NCBI GenBank assembly: GCA_030035585.1
Contig: CM057469.1
Location: 115,546,650-115,610,649 of the forward strand
Origin: Dugong dugon
Taxonomy: Eukaryota; Chordata; Mammalia; Sirenia; Dugongidae
Direction of reading: 5' to 3'
DNA length: 64,000 nucleotides
Shown: positions 35,642-46,721 of the stretch, piece by piece
Position numbering within the stretch: position 1 is the first letter of the stretch
Layout: each line of letters opens with the position of its first letter
Made by a program: the position numbers and the translations under genes
The notes under the pieces: generated by a model
Database searches by the model: none
What the model saw: only the letters and a program-made list of their open reading frames with translations
What the model was told of the DNA's origin: nothing

Positions 35642-35990
35642 TTGGTTAACAAACTTATTGATTTTTATGAAGTCCCATTTATTTATTTTGTCATTTACTG
35701 TTCCTACTTTTGTTATTATATTAAATAATCCAGTGGTAAAGGCTAGGTTGGACAGCTTTGTCCCTGCTTTTCTTCTAAGAATTTTATGGTTTTAGTTTTT
35801 GTATTTAAGGCCTTAATCCATTTTGAATTTGTTTTTATGTACCGTGTAAGGCATGTATCCCATTTCATTTTTTTTTTTTTTGCAAGTGTAAATCCAATTT
35901 TCCCAACACCATTTATTGAAGAGACTTTTCTTTCCCCATTGAATGGACTAAGCATCCTTGTTAAAAATCAGTTGACTACAGATGTGTGGG
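35642..35990 (-). mobile_element. Old L1 in RTE copy B, right part
   Basis: Continuation of the L1 at 32242-34183. Minus-strand ORF2 C-terminal and linker sequence, with a T-run at 35870-35881 and the tcaacaccatttattgaag-type motif of L1 near 35905. It ends at the duplicated RTE target at 35991-36004. Confidence 0.8.
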
Positions 35991-36004
35991 TCAGATTCTC
36001 TTTT

Positions 36005-36308
36005 GACATCCATTTTAGTCTTTTCTTTCTTTCCTGTTTTATTAATGAACTTTTGATTTTTTCATGTATGATATTCTTGATGTCATCCCACAAATCTTCT
36101 GGTCTTTGGTCATCAGTGTTTGATGTGTCAGATTTATTCTTGATATTGTCTCTAAATTCAGGCAGGATATATTCAAGGTTGTACTTTAGTTCTCATGGAC
36201 TTCTTTTAATTTTCTTCAGTTTCAACTTGAAATTGTATGTGACCAATTGATGGTCTGTTCCAAAGCTGGCCCCTAGCCTTGTACTGACTGATCATATTGA
36301 GCTTCTCC
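36005..36308 (-). mobile_element. RTE LINE copy B, inverted segment (right part)
   Basis: Minus-strand RTE resumes directly at gacatccattttagtc, the same position in the element as 63771 onward and 48140 onward. It covers the C-terminal endonuclease and linker region, down to ctgactgatcatattgag. It then switches strand abruptly at about 36308-36318. Confidence 0.88.
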
Positions 36309-36309
36309 T

Positions 36310-37690
36310 TCTGTTCAATAAACAGATGCAAGGCTTGAAATGCTCACTCATCTATGCCAAGAAATTTGGAAGATCGCTACCTGGTCAACTGACTGGAAGA
36401 GATCCAAATTGATGCCCATTCCAAAGACAGATAATCCAGTGGAATGCAGAAGTTAGTGAACAATGCAAACAAAATTTTGCTGAAGATAGTTCAAAAACAT
36501 CTTCAGCTGTACATTGACAGGGAACTGTCAGAAATACAAACCAGATTCAGAAGAGAAGGTGGAATGACAGATATCATTGCTGGTATCAGAAGGAGGTTGG
36601 CCAAAAGAAGAGAATGCCAGAAATATGTTCACCTGTGTTTTATTAAATACACAAAGGCATTTGACTGTGTGGCTCACAACAAATTATGAATAACCTCGCA
36701 AAAAATGAGAATTTCAGAACACTTAATGCAGAACCTGTACATAGACCAAGAGGCAGTTGTTTGAACATAATAATGGGATACTGTGAGTTTTAAAATCTGA
36801 AAAGATATGTGTCAGGGTTATATCCTTTCGTCTTATTCTACCTGTATGCTGAGCAAATCTGGACTGTGACAATCTGTGACTATACAAAGTAGAACACAAG
36901 CATCAGAATTGGAGGAAGACTCATTAACAATCTGTGATATGCAGATGACACTATAATCCTTGCTGAAAGTGAAGAGGACATGAAGCATTTACTGATGAAG
37001 ATCAAAGACTACAGCCTTCAGTGTGGATTCCACCTCAACATATAGAAAACAAAAGTCTTCACAACTGGACCAATAAGGAATATCATGGCAAACAGACAAA
37101 AGACTGAAAGTGTCAAGGATTTCATTTTACTTGTATCAACAATCAATGTCCATGGAAGCAGCAGTCAATAAAGTAAATGATGTATTGCACTGGGCAAATT
37201 CGATGTAAAAGAAAGCTTTAAAATCTTAAAGAGAACAGATATTACTTTGATGACTAAGGTGCACCTGACCCAAGCCATGGTCTCTTCAATCACCTCATAT
37301 GCACTTGAAAGCTGTACAATGAAAAAGGAAGACCAAAGATTTGATGCATTAGAATTACGGTGTTGGTGAAGAATATTGAATATACCATGGACTGCCAGAG
37401 GAATAAACAAATCTGTCTTGGAAGAAGTACATCCAGAATGCTCCTTAGAAGTGAGGATGCTGAGACTTCCTCTTGCTTAGTTTGGACGTGTTATCAGGAA
37501 GGACCAATCCCTGGAGAAGGACATCTTGCTTGAAAGATCCTCAACTAGATGGATTGGCACAGTGGCTGAAACAATGGCCTCAAACATAACAGCATTGTGA
37601 GGATGGCAGAAGACCACACAATATTTTTTTTTTTCTGTTATACATGCGGTCACTATGAGCCAGAGCCTACTCGACAGCACTTAATAACAA
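36310..37690 (+). mobile_element. RTE LINE copy B, 3' part (reverse transcriptase to 3' end)
   Basis: Plus-strand RTE from the start of reverse transcriptase (atgctcactcatctatgcc) to the 3' terminus (ctcgacagcacttaataac). The catalytic YADD box is encoded at 36938-36949 (tatgcagatgac). A decayed open stretch at 36444-36689 includes QTRFRREGGMTDIIAGIRR and CFIKYTKAFDCV. Frameshifts and stops occur throughout. It joins the minus-strand 5' part with almost no loss of element sequence. Confidence 0.88.
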
Positions 37691-37699
37691 CTAGAAGCT

Positions 37700-37878
37700 G
37701 GGGAGACCCTGGGTGGTACAAATGGTTAATACACTTGACTGCTAACAGAAAGGTTGGGTGTTTAATTCTGAGAGGTGCTTTGGAAGAAAACGGTCTACTT
37801 CCAAAAAAAGATCAACTGTTGAAAAATCCTACAGGGCACTACTCAGCTCTGACTCTTAAGTGGTTGCCATGACTTTGA
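37700..37878 (+). mobile_element. AfroSINE
   Basis: Head gggagaccctgggtggtac, middle gactgctaacagaaaggttg and tail tcctacagggcactactcag. It follows the RTE 3' end within about 10 bases. Confidence 0.85.
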
Positions 37879-37939
37879 ATTACCTTTCTGGCAACTTGTC
37901 TTGATGCTGGGAAAGGCAGATAAATGAAATTGACCTTAA

Positions 37940-38050
37940 AGCCTCCAGAAGGAACACACTGCTAACACCTTGATTTTATCCTAGTGCGACCTATTTCAAA
38001 ATTCCAACCCACAAGTCTGTGATACATTTGTATGGTTTAAGCCACTAGGA
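37940..38050 (+). repeat. MaLR LTR 3' fragment, left part
   Basis: Words gctaacaccttgattttat, cctagtgcgacctatttc and ggtttaagccacta are typical of the 3' region of MLT1/MST-type LTRs. It is split by a SINE at 38051. Confidence 0.65.
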
Positions 38051-38272
38051 GGAGTCCCTGGATGGCTAAAAGGGTGAAGTGCTGGACTATTAGCTGAAAG
38101 ATTGCCAGTTTGAACTCATCCTGAGTGCCTCAGAAGATAGGCCTGGTGATCTGCTTTCCAGAAAGTGGCAGCCTTGAAAACCCAATGGATCACAGTTCTA
38201 CTCTGACTCATATGGGGTATCCATGAGTCAGAATTGACTCAACAGCAGCTAAAAGAAACAACGGCAACAGGC
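38051..38272 (+). mobile_element. AfroSINE inserted in MaLR LTR
   Basis: A full-length SINE from ggagtccctggatggct to gaattgactcaacagcagc with an A-rich tail. The flanking LTR words join across it (gccacta ... cttaggtttgtggtaattt). Confidence 0.85.
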
Positions 38273-38325
38273 CCTTAGGTTTGTGGTAATTTTTTGTAAC
38301 AGCAATGGGAAACTAATAAACTCGT
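38273..38325 (+). repeat. MaLR LTR 3' fragment, right part
   Basis: ggtttgtggtaattttttg and caatgggaaactaataaac form the terminal stretch of an MLT1/MST-type LTR, continuing 37940-38050. Confidence 0.65.
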
Positions 38326-40190
38326 GAAATATAGCTGTAATTAAATAAAGTTATAAAGATCATTATAGGGAGAAGTTAAAATAGATGCTATAATATTCTA
38401 TTTATAAGAACAGCACTAACACAAAAAAAAAACACGTATTACATAGCCAAAAATATTTTTAAAGTAATGAATTTAAAGAAAAATTTAACATATAATCAGA
38501 TAAAAATACTAAAAGCATATGAAGGACTACAAATGGGATAAATTTATCACTCAAAAAAGACTCTCAGATTGGATTCAAAGAGAAATTATATATTAATATA
38601 CAAGGGAAACATTAAAAAAAAAATAAAAAGTAAGGAAGACAATCCACAAGAAATTTCTGAAACACTATACAACAGTTTATTAAAGTGCAGAAGGCAAAAA
38701 TTGTATAAAAGTAAGAAGATTTTGAAAAGAAATTTTATTAAGTTTCTCTCTTTCAGCTCCCTGGGACCATGGTTGATTAAGCAGATAAGCTGAGAGATAA
38801 TATAGAGGAGCTGAACAGTTTAATCAATGGTTGACTGTTTTGTCGATTTTGAACAAATCATTTTTAATGCAGAACATATCTTTTTTCCAAGTGCTCAAGG
38901 GACATTAAAAATTGCCCCTGTATCAGGCCACAAATTAAATCTCAATACAGTTCCCAAAATACAAAATTACAGACAACATTATTTGGTCACTTTTCAATAA
39001 AATTAAGAATTTAAAACTAACAAAGAAACAAACAAAATATCTAGAAAATAATGAAGATCCTATCTATCAGAATACATGAATATATAAAATATGCTTAACA
39101 GTAATTAGAGTAAAATCCATAGTACTTAAGAATTCAATCATTAAAAAGAAATAATAAAGTTAATTAAACAACTAAACAAAAAAGAAGAGAAAAACACCAA
39201 AATATAAGGAAACTGGTAAAATAGTTTGATTAAACATAAACAGCATAAATATATTAATTGAATATGGGTCCACAACAGAAGTAAATAAATTCAAGGGCTT
39301 CCTTTTAGAATGACTGAAGTCAGAAGGATGAGTTAATGTTAAAGGTATCATTTGTAAGTGTTAGAACGTAGGAAAATTAATGGAGCATAATTAAAATTAT
39401 TGACCAACCTTAAATTCTTCTAGAATAAGGTTGAATTTATAATTCACTTAAAATGGGGCAATTGAAATTGTTAATATTTAATTAGAATACTACATATTTT
39501 CATACTTCGGTTTGTAATTTTTATTATTTTACAACTACATAGTTTCATTGTTGTTTTCATTTTTCACAGGCATGCTTCCATTTTTAAACAACCTAATTGC
39601 ACAGTAGTTAAGCGTTTGGCTGCTAACAAAAAGGTCTGCAGTTTGAATCTATCAGCCACTCCTTGGAAACCCTATGGGGTAATTCTAGTCTTATAGAGTC
39701 ACTATGAGTTAGAATCTACTGGACAACAACGGGTTTTGGTTTAATTACAATTAGTCATGGAATACAATTTCTTCTGAAAATTTTGATTTTCTCATTGCCG
39801 TCCCCTCCCTTACGGGTATTTAAATTATCATAAAATTTTGCTTTATAATGAGGCAAGGTATAATCTTTTGTAAAATTCCTACTTTAGAAAATATTTAAGT
39901 ATTACTGAGGAGAATGATAAGGTCTACTTTCAGGAACGTGTATTCTCCATAAATAACTAAATTTTATACGTATATATTAGCTGTAGTTTCTGAGAGTATT
40001 GAATAATACTTCAATTTTTATTTATGTTTTGTCAATTTTAATTTTTCAAATGTGAAAGAAATAAATAGAAATGTGTGACAGAAATAAATGTCTCCTACAG
40101 TCTGATTTGGTCTCTCCTTCTTTTTCAGCAATAAAATATCAATTTAAACAAATAAATAGACAAAGCTAATTAAAAACAAACAAAAAACAT
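38326..40190. other. AT-rich, mostly unassigned DNA
   Basis: About 1.9 kb of very AT-rich sequence containing one SINE (39590-39742). Some stretches (38440-39240) look like heavily decayed L1, but I cannot anchor them to a domain. Confidence 0.4.
39590..39742 (+). mobile_element. AfroSINE
   Basis: Partial head (gcacagtagttaagcg), gctgctaacaaaaaggtctg, then accctatggggtaattcta and the tatgagttagaatctactgg tail. Confidence 0.88.
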
Positions 40191-40199
40191 TGGAAATAT

Positions 40200-41755
40200 G
40201 ACAAGAGGCACATCATAGCATAAGAATTCAGCAAGTTTAAAAATAAAAGGGTGAAAATGATAACCTGTGCAAACACAAAGCCAAAGCAAGGATGGGTATA
40301 TTAACATAAAGAAAAATAGAATTTCATGCAAAAAATTAATAGAGATCAAGATGATCCATTCATAATGATAAAAGTTTCAGGTTTACAGAAAAGATAAAAC
40401 AATGTTTTTTATTTTGTTTTCTTTTTGATGTTTTTACCCAATAATCTAAACATAAAAGCACTACAGGGAGAAATGCAAGAAGTGAATATATGCTAAGACA
40501 TAAGGGAGATTTTAAGACACATCTCTCAGTAATTTATAGAACAATCAGAAAAAAATAAGATTATAGAAGATTTGAACTGCATGATACACTTTATTTTCAA
40601 GTATAACATTAAAAATATTCTTGTGTAAACAGACATAAAGGAAGTCTCACAAAATTTCAAACACAGAACATGGTCTCTGATTCAAAACAATGAAAGAAAT
40701 CAGTAATAAAAGGATAGGTAGAAATGCCTTTGTTTTTGGATATTGAGAAATGTACTTCCAAATAACACATTATTCAAATAAATCACAATGAAAAGTAGAA
40801 AATATTTCCACTGAAGGATAGCAAACATATTAAATATTTTAAAACGTATGTAACAGCTAAAATGTATCTAGAGGCTAATATGTATATATTCCATTTAAGA
40901 CTGTGAATGCATAATTAGAAAAAAATGAAAGTTTTAAAATGAATGGGCTAAGAAATCATTCACAGATGATATGATTTTGCTAATAAGAAATCTAAAAATA
41001 TCTCCAGATACATTATTGAAAATTTTAAGAGAGTTCAGCCAAATTACTGGACTGAAACTTAATATACAATAATAAATACTATCAAAATATAGTTAATTAG
41101 AATGTTAAAATGCAGATATAGCAAAAAGTTTACAAAGCATAAAAAAGTCAAGTACCTAAGACTGGAAGATTTGTAATGAAAAAAATATGCATAGTACATT
41201 AAGACCTATGAAAATGGAGGGATATACTAGTTTCCTGGATTCATTGTAAAGATTTTGGTTTTCTACAACTTTTTTATAGATTCAATAATGTCAGCTATTT
41301 CTGTCTGCATGCATGCTTATGTACGTGTGTATATATTTGCACGTGTACAAAATGATAAGCTGATTCTGAAATGTACACAGAAATACAAAGGGATAGGAAT
41401 ATCCAAGGCATTTTTGAATATAAAAAAACGCTTTGAGACTTATACAAATAAAGTTATTGAGACAATATAGTATGGATGCAAGCTTACATAAAAATCAAGT
41501 GGAACAGAGAAGAGACCCCAGAAGCAGACGTATGAATATATGGATACATATTAATGAATAGTTAACATTGAAATCCCATAGAGAAAGGATAATTTTTTCA
41601 CTAAATATTGTTTAGACATTTGGGATACACATGGGAAGAAAAAATTTGGAGTTATAGTTCATAACATTTAAAAAATATACGTTTTCCAGTTGAATTATAG
41701 ACTTAAATGTGAGAATATCTTTTTGAAATTTGAGTTTAAGGAAAAAAAAATTTAA
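40200..41755 (+). mobile_element. Old L1 fragment (linker to reverse transcriptase and beyond)
   Basis: Highly diverged plus-strand L1 ORF2. Visible landmarks are aatttatagaacaatcag (about 40531), a reverse transcriptase box reading TDDMILL (acagatgatatgattttgc, about 40962-40980) and the C-terminal word gtggaacagagaagagacc (about 41500). No open frame survives. Confidence 0.65.
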
Positions 41756-41763
41756 AGGTACAA

Positions 41764-42179
41764 AATGTTGTTGTTGTTAGGTGCTGTCAAGTCGGTTCTG
41801 ACTCCTAGAAACCCTATGTACAACACAATGACACACTGCTTGGTACTGGACCATCCTCACAATAGTTGTTATGCTTGAACCCATTGTTGCAATTACTGTG
41901 TCAATCCATCTCATTAAGGGATTTCCACTTTTTTGCCGACCCTGTACTTCACCAAGCGTGATGCTCTTCTCCAGGGACAGATCCCTCATGATAACATGTC
42001 CAAAGTTATGTGGGATGTAGTCTTGCCATCCTTGTTTCTAAGGAACAACCTGGCTGTACTTCTTCCAAGACAGATTTGTTTGTTCTTTTGGCAGTTCATG
42101 GTATATTAATTATTCTTCTCCAATATCACAATGCAAAGACGTCAATTCTTCTTCAGTCTTAATTATTCATCATCCAGCT
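41764..42179 (-). mobile_element. RTE LINE copy A, 3' end
   Basis: Minus-strand RTE 3' terminus (gtgctgtcaagtcggttc at its left edge). It runs to the word catcatccagct at 42168-42179, where an L1 is inserted. The same 12 bases reappear at 46722-46733 and RTE continues from there. Confidence 0.9.
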
Positions 42180-42180
42180 C

Positions 42181-42600
42181 TTTTTTTTAAATTTAACTTT
42201 AGATGAAGGTTTACAGAATAGTTTCTCATTAAACAGTTAGTACACATATTGTTTTATGACATTGGTTAACAACCCCATGACATGTCAACCCTCTCCCTTC
42301 TCGACCTTGGTGGACATTTTTTTTTTTTTGGTGAAAATGTACATAGCCAAAGTTACACCATTTCAAAAGTTTCTACATGTAAAATTCAGTGACATCAATT
42401 ACTGTCTTCCAGTTGTGCTCACTGTCCTTTTCCAAATTATTCCATCACCATTATCTTCAACTCACTGCCCCCTAGGATTCCCATCAAAACTTTTGAGTTG
42501 CTGTTGTCAATTTGATCTCACATAGATAATTCTTTTCTTTCTTTTTTTGTACCTTAGATGAAGGTTTGCAGAACAAATAGTGTCCCATTAAACAGTTAGT
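42181..42600 (-). repeat. Composite L1 3' tail, long form
   Basis: Three modules in plus orientation: a at 42200-42320 (gatgaaggtttacagaat ... tctcgacc), b after a T-run at 42320 (gtgaaaatgtacatagcc, running to about 42535), and c from 42556 (tagatgaaggtttgcagaac). Module b is about 90 bases longer than at 10985-11088, because here it continues past the point where the other two copies jump to module c. Confidence 0.78.
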
Positions 42601-43462
42601 ACACATATTGCCCTATGACAGTGGTTAACAACCCCACTACATGTCAACACTGTCCCTTCTCAACCTTGGGTTCCCTATCACCAGCTTTCATGTTCCCTCC
42701 TGCCTTCTAGTCCTTGTCCCTGCACTGCTGTGCCTCATTAGACCCATTTTGTTTTATGAGGCTGTTCAATCCCCGGCTGAATGGTGAACTTCAGGAGTGA
42801 CTTCACCACTGAGCTAAAAGGGTGTCTGGGGATCATACTCTCGGGGTTTCTCCAGTCTGTCAGGCCAGTAAATCTGGTCTTTTTTTGTGTGTGTGTTAGA
42901 ATTTTGTTCTACATCCTTCTCCAGCTCTGTCCAGAACCCTCCATTGTGATCATGGTCAGAGGAGTCAGTGGTGGTAGCCAGGCACCATCTAGCTGTACTG
43001 GACTCAGGCCGGTGGAGGACTTGGTAGCTGTGGTCCATTAGTCCTTTGGACTAATCTTTTCCTTGTATTTGTTGTCTTCATTCTCCCTTGCTCCCAAAGG
43101 GATGAGACAAGTGCAGTATCTTAGATGGCTGCTCACAGGCTTTTAAGACCCCAGATGCTACTCACCAAGGTAGAATGCAGAACATTGTGTTTATAAACGG
43201 TGTTACGCCAATTGAGCTAGATGTTCCCGGAGACCACAGTCCCCACAGCCCCCTGCCCAGCAATTCAGTCCCTCAGGGGGTTTGGAAGTGTCTATGGAGC
43301 TTCCATGACCTTTCCTTGCACAAGTTGTACTGACTTCCCCACTATTGTGTACCGTCTTACCCTTCACCAAGGTTATCTATTGTCTATTTAGTTCTCCCCC
43401 ACCCCCCCATCCCTCATAACCAACAAGATTATTTCTTTTTGGTGTAAAGTTTACATGAGTTT

Positions 43463-44002
43463 TTACAGTAGAGGTCTCATACAATATTTGTCCTTTTGCA
43501 GTTGACTTATTTCACTCAGCATAATGTCCTCCAGTTTCATCCATGTTATGAGATGCTTCACAGATTCATCATTGTTCTTTATCATTGCATAATACTCCTT
43601 TGTGGGTATGTACCATAGTTTGTTTATCCATTCATCTGTTGATGGGCATCTAGGTTGTTTCCTTCTTTTTGCTACTGTGAATAGTGCTGCAATGAATATG
43701 GATGTGCATATGTCTATTCGTGTGATGGCTCTTATTTCTCTAGGATATATTCCTAGGAGTCGGATTGCATTTTGTAGTGCTTTTTTTTGGGGTGCTGACG
43801 TTTTCTTTGTTCCTCGTACTCTCCTGTGCTGAGTTTCTTTTGTTTGTGGATTTTTTTCCATTTCTTTGGCTTTTGTAGATTTTGTTTTTACTGAGACTTT
43901 ATGTTTTTCTTCTTTATTTTGATGAGTAGGTTTGTTAACTTTCTTGGTGGTTACCTTGAAATTTACCCTTATCTTCCTAGATTCGAACCAGTCTGTTATC
44001 AC
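43463..44002 (-). pseudogene. Fusion frame: L1 inter-ORF spacer joined to ORF2 C-terminus
   Basis: A 179-residue open frame created by the ORF2 deletion. Its N-terminal 80 or so residues derive from the spacer after ORF1, lysine- and threonine-rich (KKVNKPTHQNKEEKHKVSVK ... TSAPQKKALQNAI). From about residue 81 it is the ORF2 C-terminus (LLGIYPREIRAITRIDI ... [11 protein letters not shown] ... DKYCMRPLL). There is no endonuclease or reverse transcriptase. I regard it as a by-product of deletion, although the frame is intact. Confidence 0.8.
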
Positions 44003-44194
44003 TTGGGGTCACCTTGCCTTCCTCTCCATTAGAGGGCTCTATACCTACAACGTTTATTCCCTCTTTTATTGTCCTGCTGCTTTTGTCATTTACAGATTAA
44101 CCTCTCTGGTTCCCTCCTGTAATTCTTTTGGTTTTTCATAGTTCTTAAGAGTTCATTTCCCACTTTGGTCTGGCTAGTACAATCCTGTGTCCTA

Positions 44195-45180
44195 TACTCA
44201 GCCTGAGGTCTGATGTTGTTTGTTCTTAGATCGAAGGACTCCCTTTAATGAGTCTTGTAAGTTTGGTTTGGTTTTTAGTTAGTCCCTTAATTTCTGTTTA
44301 TCTGGAAATGACCTAATTTTACCATCATATTTGAACAAGAGTTTTGCAGGATATATTATTCTTGGCTGGTAATTGTTTTCTTTGAAGGTTTTATGTATGT
44401 CATCCTGTTGCCTTCTTGCCTGCATGGTTTCTGCCAAATAATCTGAGCTTAGTCATATTGTTTCTCCTTTGTATGTGATTTTTTGTATTTCTCGAGGTGC
44501 TCTCAGGAGTCTTTGTTTGTCTTTGGTTTTTTCAAGTGTGATTATGATATGCCTTGGTGATTTTCTTTTTGGGTCTATCCTATATGGGGTTCGTTGAGCT
44601 TCTTGGATGGTCAGTTTTTCATCTTTCATGATATTGGGGACGTTTTCTGTCAGCAATTCTTCAATGATCCTCTCTGCGTTTTCTGTTTTCTCCCCCTGTT
44701 CTGGAACTCTGATCACTCGCAGATTTTTGCTTTTGATTGTATACCAAATAATTCTCAGGGTTTCTTCATTTTTCTTCATTCTTTCTTCTGATTTTTCCTC
44801 AGAGTTGTATCCAAGTTTTTGTCATCAAGTTCACTGATTCTATCTTCCATCGTTTCAAACCTCTCCTCTGCCCTTCTATAACAGTGTCCATTTTTGAAAT
44901 CTGGTTTATGTTTTGAATATTTAATTGTTTTTGTATGATTTCAACTTGTGAATTTATTTTAGCATTTTGTTCCTGTATTATTTTCTTGAATTCTTCCATT
45001 TTTTTGTCTGTATTTTCCATGAATTTTTCTGCCTTTTCCATGGATTTATCTATTTTTTCCTCATTTTTGTCTGCTGTTTGCTTCAACTCTTGGATAATTC
45101 TGGATATTAGAGATTTGAATTCCCTATTAGTTAGGTCTAGTGCCTTTTCTTCTACTGGAAGGTCATCTGGTGTTTTATTT
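44195..45180 (-). pseudogene. L1 ORF1, broken
   Basis: On the minus strand: coiled coil at 44799-45086 (KNEEKIDKSMEKAEKFMENT and KKMEEFKKIIQEQNAKI), RRM at 44453-44779 (EETLRIIWYTIKSKNLRVIR and RIIEELLTENVPNIMKDEK), and the C-terminal domain in another frame at about 44230-44450. Frameshifts lie near 44790 and 44450. Domain order is normal and closely parallels 16178-17160. Confidence 0.88.
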
Positions 45181-46721
45181 TGGAAGCCTACTGGAACCGT
45201 CCTGTGCTGTTTTTGTAAATGTTTTGATATTGTCTGCTTTCTTTAGGGCATTCAGTGGTTAGTTTCCTTGCTTATCAATTATAGATTTGTTTGTTTCATC
45301 CTGATTTTATGTTTTATTTGGTTATGTCTGAGCATGTGGGCTGTGTGTTCTTTGTTGTTTGTTCGTCTGTGGGCATAATACTTTTCACCTCCTTCTCCAA
45401 TAGGTGGGGTCAGTTACTCAGGTATGCTACAGCAGGGCAGGTCCAGCTGAAGGGGAGCTGCTGGGATGGGTAGTTTGTGGCACTTACCAGGGTTGACAGT
45501 GTGGACTGGGAATCAGTGCAGGGCAGGTTCCAGAAGGATGTGCCTGCGCTGCTTGGGGGTGTGATGTTCAGTGCATGGTGCATGTAGGCAGGAAGGAGGG
45601 GGTAGATTGTGATGTGTGGAGCTAAGATGGGTATGGGAAAAATGAGAGACAGGAGAGAGGAACAGGAGCCGCATACACACAAACAATAAAGAGTGCTAAG
45701 GGAGCTTGCTATTTGAGTGGAAAGATGAGAGACTGAGAAATGGGGAAAAACAAAAATGAAAAAAAAAAGAAAAAGGGTGAAGGAAAAAAATGAACAAATT
45801 GAGAAACTGGAAATGAAGAAAAACAAAAAGCGAATAAGAGAGAGAAGAAAACAAAACAAAGAAACAAACAAACAAAAAAAACCCCCAAAAAAAGAAGGAA
45901 AAAAAAACATGAAAAAAGAAATGCCCCCAAGGATGTCCCTGTGCCTTTGTGCAGAGTAAGGGAGTAGCTTCCAAGCTGGGGCTCCCAAGCGGAGAAAAGA
46001 AAAAGAAAACAAACAAACAAATAAAGACAGAACAAATCAGGGCAAACAAATAAAAATGCCCTGGGGGTCCCACCAGCGTGGTGGCACAGGCCAAGAAGAA
46101 GTTTCACAGTCTAGTGGTGTTTTGCAGCTTTTCAGGAGGAAGCCAAGATGGCGCATGGAGCCAGGTATATGAGCGAAAGGAGGGGGAGGTGGTGACAGGT
46201 AAGGAAGAAATCTAAAGAAGTGGAAAAAAGCAACATCAGCAGCCAACAAAAGACACTCAGGAGCTGGCCAGTGCTGGCGGGTGAAATCCAAGAGACACCG
46301 GGGTGAAGCTGGTGCTTCCTGGCCAAGAGACTGTGGCTGCAGGAAGCAGAGGAGGCTATGTGGGGGTGAAGAAGGGTGCGGAGTGGGAAAGCCTATATCG
46401 GTGGTTACCAGTTGTTCTGTCTCCTGCTGGAAGCTCCATGAAGTGGCTTTCTCATAGCCCCTGTTCATTGATCTCTGATAGAAGTCCAAGGTGGTGCATG
46501 TGTGCTGCATTAGCTGATAGGGACGTCTGCATGTATCTCTCCTTGCTCTCTGTTCTTGGTCAGTTTCTTATTCCATTCGGTGCTTGGCTGAGTTCTTTGT
46601 CTCTTCATTTGATGCTTAGGGTTTCAGGATTGATGTGTGACTCTGTTTGACTTAGTTTTTCTGATCTTTGCTGTGGAGGGACAGCGTGGTGCTTCTGAGT
46701 ATAGCATCACGTTGCCAAGAC
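45180..46721 (-). promoter_or_regulatory. L1 5' UTR with an upstream open frame
   Basis: About 1.5 kb upstream of ORF1, homologous to 17160-18852. It contains A-rich runs at 45755-45910 (plus orientation). The sense strand has a 157-residue open frame at 46037-46510 (starting MQHTCTTLDF) whose translation is recognisably similar to broken frames in the 5' UTR of the L1 at 24360-24760. The internal promoter role is inferred from position. Confidence 0.7.

Larger units (their letters stand above)
42181..46721 (-). mobile_element. L1 with ORF2 almost entirely deleted, inserted in RTE copy A
   Basis: A 4.5-kb minus-strand L1 with both ends: composite 3' tail (42181-42600), 3' UTR to 43462, the last part of ORF2 (43463-43769), a deletion junction, inter-ORF spacer (43776-44190), ORF1 (44195-45180) and 5' UTR (45180-46721). 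A 12-bp target duplication, catcatccagct, lies at 42168-42179 and 46722-46733. The deleted part corresponds to roughly 3.4 kb of ORF2, judged against 12340-15770. Confidence 0.92.

Noticed and set aside
45410..46107. Overlapping 132-200 residue frames (minus)
   Set aside because: Phenylalanine-rich translations of A/T-runs in the L1 5' UTR. Only the separate frame at 46037-46510, which has a counterpart in another copy, was kept as a finding.
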